Source of the DNA: Chrysomallon squamiferum
Taxonomy: Eukaryota > Mollusca > Gastropoda > Neomphalida > Peltospiridae
Direction: 5' to 3'
DNA: 64,000 nt
NCBI GenBank assembly: GCA_012295275.1
Contig: CM022675.1
Span: 12,165,016-12,229,015, forward strand
Translations under genes and position numbers: made by a program
Notes under the pieces: model-generated
What the model was told of the DNA's origin: nothing
Databases searched by the model: none
What the model saw: the letters and a program-made list of their open reading frames with translations, nothing else
Shown here: positions 27,005-36,300 of the stretch, one piece after another
How positions within the stretch are numbered: position 1 is the first letter of the stretch
How the letters are laid out: every line of letters begins with the position of its first letter

Positions 27005-27304
27005 TGATATTAAATTAATACATTAACTTATCATTAAGCAAAAGTCACTTTTATCCATTTTACAATGAACAGAATAATACAGAAAGCCAAAACAATGCAT
27101 TTCAAATAAATCAGTACATTTAATTCGCATCAATGATTTAATCATAACAGTTGTTTATATTAGAAATGACTATCTGCTTACCGATGTAAAAACATCATGA
27201 AGGAATCTAAACGGTGGCTTGCTAAGAAGTTTATCAGTAAGTGGAGGTTTCTTGATAGCTTTGCCAAGCGTATCTTGAGTCTTTTTTATAATTTTTGGAT
27301 CCAT
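13074..27304 (-). CDS. TRAF3IP1: TRAF3-interacting protein 1 / intraflagellar transport protein IFT54
   Basis: IFT54 (MIP-T3, DYF-11, Elipsa) is an IFT-B complex subunit that binds tubulin and is needed to build cilia. Seventeen exons join in phase to a 693-residue protein; human is about 691. Residues 1-118 form the N-terminal calponin-homology-like domain, recognisable by KKPPLTDKLLSKPPFRFLHD, TGFMKGLFSE, FLQKAIDFV and KIVAGSEPEKTNEFLQ. Residues about 119-385 are a charged Lys/Glu/Arg/Ser-rich linker. Then comes a Pro-rich RPPSARPAPPRPK, an acidic D-run followed by NFIVEE, and a C-terminal coiled coil from about residue 541. That coiled coil contains PLGKIMDFVQEDLDSMQKEL and IEPLKAQLTELEQ, and it binds the IFT20 partner in other species. 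Exon 12's acceptor is not certain. The divergent neighbour, gene 4, starts 1.45 kb away, and an X-box-like site lies upstream of the ATG. Confidence 0.95.
13717..13940 (-). CDS. TRAF3IP1: IFT54 exon 16 (coiled coil)
   Basis: 74 codons, ERPSMSDAARRKQREMVKKE to LKRES. It contains SANPLGKIMDFVQEDLDSMQ, the most conserved C-terminal block. Acceptor TTTTAG, donor GCGG|GTAAAG, phase 2. Confidence 0.95.
14413..14492 (-). CDS. TRAF3IP1: IFT54 exon 15
   Basis: Encodes GALVKKMLETKKEFEEQPQG to KKTEI, corresponding to GGLVKKILETKKDYE in human. This begins the C-terminal coiled coil. Donor ATT|GTAAAT. Confidence 0.93.
15036..15075 (-). CDS. TRAF3IP1: IFT54 exon 14
   Basis: 40 bases encoding HLPKPEIEDDTEH plus a split glycine. 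Acceptor TTTCAG, donor CATG|GTGAGA, phase 1. Confidence 0.92.
15399..15516 (-). CDS. TRAF3IP1: IFT54 exon 13
   Basis: Encodes LGTGKPANVIVDTG, a run of six aspartates, NFIVEESAPPP and VEHDQ. It matches the SDNEEDDQFVVEAAP region of human IFT54. Donor CAG|GTAACT. Confidence 0.93.
15829..15899 (-). CDS. TRAF3IP1: IFT54 exon 12 (acceptor uncertain)
   Basis: Encodes RPPSARPAPPRPKQDGMESE to AMR; donor ATGAG|GTACAA, phase 2. The stronger acceptor (ATACAG, start 15912) is out of phase with exon 11, so I placed the start at 15899 after TTACAG. Confidence 0.8.
16282..16364 (-). CDS. TRAF3IP1: IFT54 exon 11
   Basis: Residues 437-464, EDELFQQKPSHDSENTIGEG to VVA. Acceptor TTTCAG, donor GCT|GTAAGT, phase 0. 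A second in-phase donor (CAG|GTTGTT) lies nine bases earlier. Confidence 0.88.
16383..19267 (-). other. IFT54 intron 10
   Basis: About 2.9 kb of AT-rich intron with many TTTA/ATAA runs. No additional exon that fits the flanking phases and no RNA gene were seen. Confidence 0.6.
19268..19288 (-). CDS. TRAF3IP1: IFT54 exon 10 (21-nt microexon)
   Basis: 21 bases between acceptor TACACAG and donor GAAG|GTATGT encode GRNESDE. Phase 1 on both sides means inclusion or skipping keeps the frame. The exact phase fit to exons 9 and 11 supports it. Confidence 0.8.
19289..21248 (-). other. IFT54 intron 9
   Basis: About 2 kb of AT-rich intron. A variant of the molluscan-type motif (GGGAGATCACTC) is at 19346-19357. 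Nothing else is supported. Confidence 0.6.
21249..21309 (-). CDS. TRAF3IP1: IFT54 exon 9
   Basis: Codons 410-429, ESPARIPRPTSAKGSRRRRE, plus a split codon; donor GAAG|GTAACT. The ARIPRPTSA segment parallels the IPRPGSARP stretch of vertebrates. Confidence 0.9.
21879..21950 (-). CDS. TRAF3IP1: IFT54 exon 8
   Basis: 24 codons (386-409), KGESGKENQHPVESPKEQQK and onward. Acceptor TTTACAG, donor CAG|GTTTGA, phase 0 on both sides, so the exon could be skipped without a frame change. Confidence 0.88.
21951..23496 (-). other. IFT54 intron 7
   Basis: About 1.5 kb of AT-rich intron with a poly-A run near 22650-22667. No coding segment was seen. Confidence 0.6.
23497..24030 (-). CDS. TRAF3IP1: IFT54 exon 7 (large Ser/Lys-rich linker exon)
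   Basis: 178 codons (208-385) of low-conservation Ser/Lys/Thr-rich linker, including ITSSASSPSPSKVSQASS. I chose the acceptor CTCTAAAG because it restores phase 0 with exon 6; a TTTAG about 35 bases upstream would be out of phase. The donor GTTTTA is weak. Confidence 0.85.
24722..24880 (-). CDS. TRAF3IP1: IFT54 exon 6
   Basis: Codons 155-207, an Arg/Lys/Asp/Glu-rich tract (for example REKDRERKSKR) like the charged linker of vertebrate IFT54. Acceptor TTTTAAG, donor AGG|GTATGT. Confidence 0.92.
25246..25353 (-). CDS. TRAF3IP1: IFT54 exon 5
   Basis: Codons 119-154, VNNEEYVKRFNKAPSDEGEE to HRSD, the end of the CH-like domain and the start of the charged linker. Acceptor TTTCAG, donor GAT|GTAGAT. 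Confidence 0.92.
25825..25937 (-). CDS. TRAF3IP1: IFT54 exon 4
   Basis: Residues 81-118, SMVTGKSLAVRPQKIVAG to AEAIKLK, the best conserved part of the CH-like domain. The donor is the less usual GTCAGT. Confidence 0.93.
26273..26321 (-). CDS. TRAF3IP1: IFT54 exon 3
   Basis: Codons 65-80, DRDSKIAFLQKAIDFV, plus the first base of a split serine codon. Donor GTTT|GTAAGT, phase 1. Confidence 0.93.
26678..26746 (-). CDS. TRAF3IP1: IFT54 exon 2
   Basis: Codons 42-64, VIKTTGFMKGLFSEKELNS to IK. Acceptor TTATAG and donor AAG|GTTTGT, phase 0 on both sides. Part of the CH-like domain. Confidence 0.94.
26950..27004. repeat. (TAA)n microsatellite in IFT54 intron 1
   Basis: About 18 TAA units following a short AAATA tract. 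Confidence 0.95.
27182..27304 (-). CDS. TRAF3IP1: IFT54 exon 1 (start codon 27302-27304)
   Basis: Codons 1-41, MDPKIIKKTQDTLG to FLHDVFTS; donor TCG|GTAAGC, phase 0. The start is fixed by resemblance to the family N-terminus. Confidence 0.95.
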
Positions 27305-27560
27305 ATCTGTTTTTTCTTCTAAAACTACTTCATTTGTTTCCAGTCATCAAAACATACAAATCACAACACTCAAAAACGCTTGTCAAAATTAAAAGAGGAC
27401 GGAATTTCTTCCCATAAAGCACCATACGCATGCGTTATAGGCAATTTCCGGCAAGTGCGAGGGTAGTGGCATTCTGTTGCCATTGTTACATTCTACAATA
27501 CAATACATCCGGAATTGCAACTGGGAACATTTAGTCGCGCAGTTTTACGATTTACGGTGC
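27305..27560 (-). promoter_or_regulatory. IFT54 upstream/promoter region
   Basis: This block is visibly richer in G+C and CpG than its surroundings and lies directly upstream of the IFT54 ATG. It contains an X-box-like RFX site (27476-27489) and two ETS-type CCGGAA cores, at 27446-27451 (minus strand) and 27509-27514 (plus strand). No TATA box at a convincing spacing was noted. The transcription start is not visible. Confidence 0.55.
27476..27489 (+). promoter_or_regulatory. X-box-like RFX binding site
   Basis: GTTGCCATTGTTAC matches the idealised X-box GTTGCCATGGTAAC at 12 of 14 positions, with a perfect left half-site. It lies about 170 bp upstream of the IFT54 ATG, a typical distance. The C. 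elegans IFT54 gene dyf-11 is a DAF-19/RFX target, which supports the reading. Binding itself is inferred. Confidence 0.6.
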
Positions 27561-27666
27561 AGTTCAGATATTGAAATTAGAATATTATTAATATTACTGT
27601 ACAGACATTGTATAATGAAAAAATAAATGTTTTTATAGGTAATTCTTATTAAGCATAAACTAAATG

Positions 27667-27667
<1 letters not shown>

Positions 27668-27725
<58 letters not shown>
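27668..27725. repeat. (TAA)n microsatellite between the divergent genes
   Basis: About 19 TAA units in the IFT54/gene 4 intergenic region, which also carries poly-T runs at about 27860-27928. Confidence 0.95.
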
Positions 27726-28037
27726 GTAAGAAATAGAAATTATTCATAAATTAATTTTAGTTCATAAGAGTTTTTATCTTCTACTGAGTTAATTAGCCCT
27801 CCTTTTTTATATTTATAAACCAAGTAACCAAATAAAAAATCTTTCCAGACTGAGTTCCCTTTTTTTTTTTTTTTTCTTGTTTTTTTTTTTCTTGTTTTTT
27901 CTCCATCTTTTTTTTTTTTTTTTTTTTTCGTTATGATTATAAGTTTTCAGAGCTTTAAGCAGTAAAACTGAAATATATATAATTAAACTTTTAATATCAT
28001 TCTTCATGTTTATATGCAATCATATGACAATATATAT

Positions 28038-28094
<57 letters not shown>
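28038..28094. repeat. Compound (CA)n(GA)n microsatellite
   Basis: A CA tract runs directly into a GA tract, upstream of gene 4. Confidence 0.95.
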
Positions 28095-28096
<2 letters not shown>

Positions 28097-28738
28097 AAAT
28101 AAATAAATTAATAAATAAATATTATTGTTGTTATTATTATTATTCTGAATCAGAGGATGCAATATATATATATATTCTCTATTAACATTATGCTCTCTAT
28201 TAACATTATGCTCAAACTGTACATATGTGTATATAATCCATATATGTATGCATGTATGCATATAAAAATCGATATAATTATCAGACAGTGCGCTGTCAAA
28301 GATCGTGGTGTATTCCCTCCTATTTATGTGAAATGCCACTTTGATAAAAGTACCAAGCAGGTGAATTTTAATTGTAATGAAAAGAAAGAACAGAAGTTTG
28401 TTGAAAGAATGATAATTACATCTTTTTTGAAATTGGAATTATTTTTATTTATGTATAAAACTGCCTTAGATTTCGATCAAACATAATTGTAATAGGCTTA
28501 CATTCAGAATATATTATTTAAAAAATTGTTGCTGCATATTTCTTTTCTTCTTAAAATATGATACTAAATATACCTCATTAGTCGTCTTTAAATACCATAT
28601 GAAAGTAAGAACCACCCACCCAGTTGGTACTGAAATGGACTCGCCCACCTGGATGTCGTCTGCTTTGAAAAGACTATTGACAAGAAACGCATTTCATGTC
28701 GGTACTGAGAGGAGTGAAACGGTGAAAGGAAGGGCCCC

Positions 28739-28750
28739 GTTGCCCACAAC
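28739..28750 (+). promoter_or_regulatory. Weak X-box-like element at the gene 4 start
   Basis: GTTGCCCACAAC has a perfect left RFX half-site and a degenerate right half. It ends six bases before the gene 4 ATG, so it would be in the 5' leader or at the transcription start. Confidence 0.3.
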
Positions 28751-28753
28751 ATC

Positions 28754-28765
28754 AAGATGGCGGCC
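28754..28765 (+). promoter_or_regulatory. YY1-like element overlapping the start codon of gene 4
   Basis: AAGATGGCGGCC is the classical YY1 core, known in animals to sit just downstream of transcription starts and often to contain the initiating ATG. Here the ATG is at 28757-28759. Confidence 0.55.
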
Positions 28766-28825
28766 ACCGATTCAGAAAGCATTCATGACAACATGACAAG
28801 GTTACGAATGCGAATGATTCAACAG
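28757..28825 (+). CDS. Gene 4 exon 1 (start codon)
   Basis: 23 codons, MAATDSESIHDNMTRLRMRM then IQQ, with donor CAG|GTGAGA in phase 0. The ATG sits within a YY1-like motif and has a good initiation context (A at -3, G at +4). Confidence 0.82.
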
Positions 28826-29237
28826 GTGAGAAATTACGATTATTATTTTAAAAGTTTATAATATTTGTATTTTCAATAATTAAAAATATATATATTTTTT
28901 TATTTTGGTGGTTATTTAAAATTGTGTTATCGGCATGTATCTTGTCCTGTCATGTTTTTATATGTTTATCAAAGTAAACAAACAGACAAAAAATGTTATG
29001 GAACAAATAACGAATAACTTATTTAAAATTTTAAATTTATAAATATTTGTTTTCTATTTTCTTTTGATATAAATAAAAGTATTTTAATTTCAGGATGCTT
29101 TTCAAAACACTTTATACTTAATATAAATATATGTTGCAAATTTTCATATTCATACATTTTTAATTAACTGAATTTCCTTAATTAGATTAAATGCTTAAAT
29201 GTTTGAATGAAAAAAGAAAAGGAAAATGTTTCTTGTG

Positions 29238-29312
<75 letters not shown>

Positions 29313-32300
29313 TTTTTAAATACTGACTATATCATTAGAGAAGTTTCCTTAACAAACTTTCTAAAAATTAATTTTTGAGTGTATGCTCTATGCTGGAATG
29401 CTTGTGCACATATTGTTAAGGATGTTGAGTTTCCGCTTATGGAACTTTTAATGTGTTTTCCATTAACTGAAGTAAAATGATCTTTCTACGTTTAGAAATA
29501 ATTTCGTAATTCTTCTGTACGGCATTTTGACTGGTTCTATTAAACACTCTCGCTTGATATACAGACGTAGATTAATATATTTGTTTAATATAATGGTACG
29601 AAAACGACATTATTCATTTTAAAAACTCAACACCTCAATACAGTTTATAGCAATAACCTTTTATTTTGTTTCAGTATACCTAATATTTAATAATCGGAAT
29701 GACATTTTGTAAACAAAGAAACGCTTTTGATTTCAGTTAGCATAAATTCAGTGAAAAGATGAAGTGTGATTCATTCATTTATATAAAGTGCGCGCACGTA
29801 CTTTGTATCTGTGTACGAAAACAAAATGGCGGCCAAACGATGTTCGGAAACATGTACAGTGTCAGCTCATATGAAGAACATAAATTACAAATTTTTTGGA
29901 AAATATTTACAGTCTTTATTCACTTCCATCACAGTAGCCACAATAAACAAAACCGTCATGACCGAGCATTGCCGTAGAGAGCATCACTGCTTTCTCCTAA
30001 AATGAAATTGCAAATATACTGAGTTCATTGATGGATGTAAGTAAAACTTATTTTGCACGTCATAAAACACAAAATATATATAATGTATATATATGTTTTT
30101 AAAAATATTGCGTTTGATAGCCAATAGAGCTCCAATCTGTGCCAGCCGCACCATTTTTTGTACTTCAAAAGTACCACTAAGACGCAGTGTTTATAAAACA
30201 TTTCTATGAATGGAATGATGTTGAATGTCTGAATTGTCAAAATTATGTACTAAATGGTTTGAACTCGCACGTTTGGCAGGCAGATAGAAAAAATTTAATT
30301 TCCATTTTTTATTTCCAATTCACGACACTGCGCAAAATCGGTACACAATAATTGTGTATATTTATGTAATTAAGTACACGCATGCGTGCATCTATGTGTC
30401 TGTATTTTTGAATGATGTCCCAATTATACTGTAGGAAGACTGAATAACTTCATAACATTTATGCCTATGTATAAGCTTATGTACTTTACTAAGGAATTTA
30501 TGAGCCTCCTAATCAACTAATTAATATACAGAGTATGTCCAGTATTCTGTTTTCAGTTGAATTCTCAACCAGAAGCAAATAAAACAAACTTACACTGCAG
30601 ATCTGAATTTAGCTGTCTGCACTTTCGATAAATACATTTTAGTATCAGTATAAAAAGTGAATGCCATCGACTCCTGTACAATATATCTGTACAAAAACAA
30701 CCAGACAATTTTACAATTTGTAATGAGTGAAAGAAATGTTTAGACGTTCGCTAGAAGAAATGCTTAAGATCCACAGGGATCTAGAGCCTAGAACTGCCTG
30801 CACACTGTGGGTTTAAGCCTGTTAATAATTACACTATTTTACTTCCTATTTCAAGTTCCATAATGACATGACAGAAAAGATAATTACACTCAATAAATAA
30901 TCATTAAAGCTAAGATAAGCATAAAGCAAATATTCGTATCTTTGACTATCAATAAAAATAACCGTTTATTTACTTGTTTACTTGTTTATTTATTTATTTG
31001 TTACTGATAAAGATCAAATTCAGGAAGTCATTGACAGAATTGTCATTTTACGTTTGTAATTTTGAAATGAAATCACGAAAGAAAGAAATCTGAGGTCTCT
31101 ATGAATCTTGATTATTGTCATACTCTATCATTAAAAAAAGAAGTTTATTGCTTAGTTAGAAATATAATAGTTACGTGGAAGAGCACAAATATACCTAAAT
31201 TGCTTGTCAGTGCCAGTTTAAGATAAAGTAGTGTTTCTTCCGTTACAACAACGACAAAGAACGATGGAATTTGTATTTAATCCTCATATCCCATACATCG
31301 TCGGGTTATACTGATAAAAAATCGATTGACACTTTTTGTCTTGCATTTTATCACACTGTCAAGTGAAACATTATAGTATCAGAAATCACAGTATGATATT
31401 GATTTGTGCGAAAACTCACTGAATATTCTCTTCACAAGAATTTTAAGTATGTATAACTATTTTCAAAACATTGTCGATTGTCTGAATTTAAATAAAGTAT
31501 GCTAGAGGTCGGGTAAATTTCAGTTGTGGTAGGAATTTGAAATTGGATACTTGTCAAGACGAAATAATATGAACAGTAATATTAAAATCACTTTTTTTAT
31601 ATTAATTAATAGTCAGTAACACTAATTCTATAATCCGGTGCAGTCTTATTTAAAGACCTAATACCGTTTTTATTATAATATATCATGGATAAAATAGATT
31701 TTTATTATGGTGAAAATGTAGCTGTCTAAAGTTTCAGTAAATACATTTTCAGTTTATAACGAAAACGTAAAACAGGTTAAAGTCGTACAGATGGTCGGCC
31801 ATATTATAAAATAAATTATAATTTTTAGAAATTAGTTCGATTTTTATTTATATATATATATTTTTTTTTTACTTTTATTATTTTATTTAATTTTATATTT
31901 AGTTTTTTCTTTATCATGCTGTCAATCTATCTCTCTGTCTCTTTTGTCAAAGGTCAAATGATAAATCATTTTCATTAGGCTAATTAATTCCATGTTGAGG
32001 TAATACTTCATGATTACGTTTAATATTTTGAAAATAACTGATATGTCAGATTAGTGTCTAATACATTAATTTTATAAGAAAACGTTATTAAAGTTAGCTG
32101 GTATTTTACTGTGTAAAAATTTAAAAACGAGATTAGTTCTAAAAGATATCAATAATCAGTACTCATCATTCGTGTACCTGAATTATTCCCCCACATTAGT
32201 GAATATAAATGAATGTGGACGAGTCCACTTTATTATACATGTCTTCTTTTATACTGAATATTTGTTCCCATGAAAGCCGAACGTGGAGAAACTATGGGTA

Positions 32301-32549
32301 CCAAGATATTACTGTTATATTGGGGCCTTGCTGAGGTATCATCGAATATCGAGTTGGGGTAAATATGATAATAAAAATAAAATAAAAAATAAATTAATTC
32401 GGCTGTTCATAATTCTTTGTTACAAAGATAGGATTTCTTTCCAAATATGTCTTTCTTTTTTCTTTTCATATCAATATTACTTATGTTGGGATAACGTGTG
32501 TGTGTGTGGGAAGGGGAACAGTAAATTATTAGTTCTAGTTATCTTTGGA

Positions 32550-32582
<33 letters not shown>

Positions 32583-33301
32583 CCTCTAATTTGTCTGTGT
32601 AATAGTCTGTAATTGCGTATGTATAAATGTTATGTAGTATTTTGTAGTTGTATTTTGATGTTGGGAAGAGGAACAAGTCTCGAAAATTTATAAAAGACGT
32701 AGACTTAATTAGTCCGAGAGAAAAATAAATAATACAGAAATGTATTTTCCGCTGAAACTAATAAAAAATAAATAATTTGGAAAAACTCAACCAACGACAA
32801 TAATTTTTTAAATATACGAAATAAATGAAATAAGCAAAAAGTAAGTAAGTAAGTAAGTAAGTAAGTATTTTACATTACCCAAAACGGGCCTCTACTAATA
32901 TATACTTGTTGATCTGCGTGCCTTTTCATTTCAGTGAAAAATCACTAGGCAATACACAATCCCAATTCATTAAACCTTACGAGCTGTGACAGTGGATTAT
33001 AGGCCTTTATTAATATGAAGAACCGCATTTTTTTCTTTTTCATAATCTTGCATATTATTATTTATGTTATAAATAACTAAATGAATGTTGTATACGGTAA
33101 TTGTGGTTAACGATGGTGTGTCTTCCAATACAATTTGAAGTTTATTTGGGGAAACGATATTATTGTGACACATGTGCTAAGAATATGAATATGTTTTCTG
33201 TGGATTTTTACGTTATAGCGAACGTTATGAAATAAATAAATAAATATATTAATTAATTAATAATGATGATGAAGATAACAATTACTGTTATAACTAATAG
33301 T

Positions 33302-33398
<97 letters not shown>

Positions 33399-36300
33399 AG
33401 TGTTATAAATTACTCCTTTTCTAACAGTAATATTCTTCAAAGAATCCTTAGAAACAACAGGAATGAAGTTTTATTTCTTGTACTGATTCCACGTTAGACA
33501 ACGTTGGCCGTGGAGTTTTATCTTTTACTCGTATTAAGATATATCATGTGGCTTAAACGGTGATAAAATGTTCAATTAAGATTGTAATAAATGCAGTTAT
33601 AAACTTAACGTAAATCTACGATAATAATCCTGTCGAGTTGTTTCTAGGATACGAAACAGCACGGTAACACTTTCCACGATGCGAGCTAGAGAAATTAAAT
33701 AATAAGTAAAATACCACACACAACTTATATTTTGTCATACAACAGCTTCTCTCTTACTTAAATGCCATAAATTTAAAAAAAACAAAAACAACAAGAACAG
33801 CAACAAAGAAAACGTATGTTTATCTTTTGTTAACAGAAGTAGTTTTAATGTCAAAATGTCATTGAGGATGATGACTCTTAAAAGTTAGACAACGCTTTCA
33901 AGTATGTTGTCTATTGTAGTGCGAATTCATTGTCATATAAAGTTACTTGAGCTGTTTTGACAAAAGTGTTTTCGCAAATATAAATATACATATTTCTCGG
34001 TTTCGAGTAGCATAGGAAATATAAGGGACGTTCCTGTACCTAATTAATTTTCAATTTTATGTTTTAGTTGTGTGTATGTGTGTGTTTTTTATGTGTTTGA
34101 AGGCTACAGTTCAAGCATGCCGATCCATCCATATCGTAAATGGATCCCCAACAGTGATATAGATAGATTTAAATGCACGTAATTTGTTATCTGATAGTAC
34201 GTGATCGTGTACTGTCTTGAGAAAGAGTAGAATGACTAGTTAAAACTCTCTTTCTCTGTCTGTCTCTTTTTTAAAGCAAAGCAGATACTACGTGTGTGTG
34301 TGTGTGCGTGCGTGCTTGTCTTCGTATATTTGTGCATGATATCTATGAACTACAAATTCAATAAAACAAACAAAATAAATAAATTATATTTACGTTTCTT
34401 AGCGGAGATTGTTATATAATCACACTTTATTATTATAAAAGATTGGGTGAATAATAAAACACAGTTGTGGAATGATGCTAACTGAATGACCATAAATAAC
34501 CTTACTATGTTATTATTATATTTGCTATTCGTTCGACTAAGAACATACAACTAGAAGATCATCCGTTTTGACAGAGTAATGAATAACGTCAAGACATAAG
34601 TTGCATATATATATATATGTTTCTATGTGTGTGTATGTGTGGTTGTATTTGTATACATAAATACATATTTACTTATACATAACCACATACATAGATACAT
34701 ATTTACTTATAGATAACCACATACATATAAACATTTATACATACTTACATTTATTTACAAACATTAATATAAAGATACATAGATAGACAGATAGATATAC
34801 GCGTACATATGTCTAATCATATACATACATCAAACATACCTATTTACATACGTACATACATACATAGATATATACATACGTTCATATATACATACATACA
34901 TACATACATGACGATGACGATGATGATGACAACGATATTTTAAAAGTTATCCTAGAGTGAAAAAGAATCAGAAAACAACGTTTTACCGACCATGTTTATT
35001 CATATAGTTCTGCAATGCATTCCAAAAAAAAGTATATAATACCGTTGTTTTTGTTTGTAAGGGTGATCTGATGGTGGTGGTTTTGTTATAACTGCTTTTG
35101 TTGTTGATACTGTTGCTATTGGGGAAGCTGCTTTATTCATTTATTTTATTTTGGTTTCTTTAAAAACAAAATTACTGCATTAATTCATCCTATAAACAGT
35201 TGAACTAGGACCAAAAGAGGATTCTAGAATATAACTTTCATGAAAGAACGTTAAAAAAATAAAAATAAATAAATAAATAAAAATGATGGAGAGTGCAGTG
35301 TTCATCCACTTGGATTTGCATATACACTATCAGTTTATTTATTTGGTATTGCGACTAAGAAATAGTGAATATTTTTACTACATTTGCTGCCTACATAATC
35401 GAGTGTCTTCTGTCCTGCTAAAAAATCACTGCAGAAATCAAAGCTAGACATTGTTCAAGACATACAGGTACATACTTGAATGACTTTATGATGGAAGTAT
35501 GCTTATAAACGATCCAACACCTTAAGGTATTGTTCACTGGAGTTCAAGGCGGCTTATTTGAAATAATACATTCATTTACAAACTTTAGGATTATATTCCA
35601 GGTGATAACACATTTCATTGTTATTTCAGTAACCAGTCCCCATTGAGAACTTCTGTTATTGCTCCAGTTTCCACATGAACATTTATATCTTATATTGTTC
35701 AGTATTCTTTGAGTGCACGTAAGGTGATACGAATAAAAAACCTATAATTACATACTGTCTTCTTCGAGTAAATGTTTTATTTTATTATACTTTAATCTTT
35801 GTTAATAATAAAGTATAATAATGATAAATCACAAATCCGTAATAAGTCTTGTAGGCTGAACTTTAATTCATTTCTTAACGTCACTAAACAATTTTTTTTT
35901 AAATTATTATTGTTTGTAGCAGTAGTAGAAGTGGTGGTAGTACTGGTGCTAGTAGTAGTAGTAGTAGTAGTAGTAGTAATAGTAGTGGTAGTATCTAGTA
36001 GTAATAACAGTAGTTTTAGTATTAGCATAAATATTATTATTATTAATAATAAAACCCGATTAATTAAACGATACGGGAATTACGTCAACGATTTCTAATT
36101 TCTGTTTAGAAGTTATGATATTTAAAACTGAAAATGTTTTATTTATTAATTTTAATATAGAAATAATAAATAATATCATTAATATAAGGTAAGAAAAAAT
36201 CCCACAAACGTTCCTCTAAGCTGAATAGCGCACACAAACGTACACGAAAACATGTTTGTACTGTGAAATTGCAGTGACGCATAATGCCTTCTGATTTTTC

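Noticed and set aside
28010-28339. 109-codon frames on both strands next to the CA/GA repeat
   Set aside because: Largely repeat translation (SLSLSL, VCVCV) and AT-rich DNA; no exon signals in phase with gene 4.
35792-36098. Poly-Val/Ser and poly-Thr frames
   Set aside because: Translations of the (AGT)n repeat.
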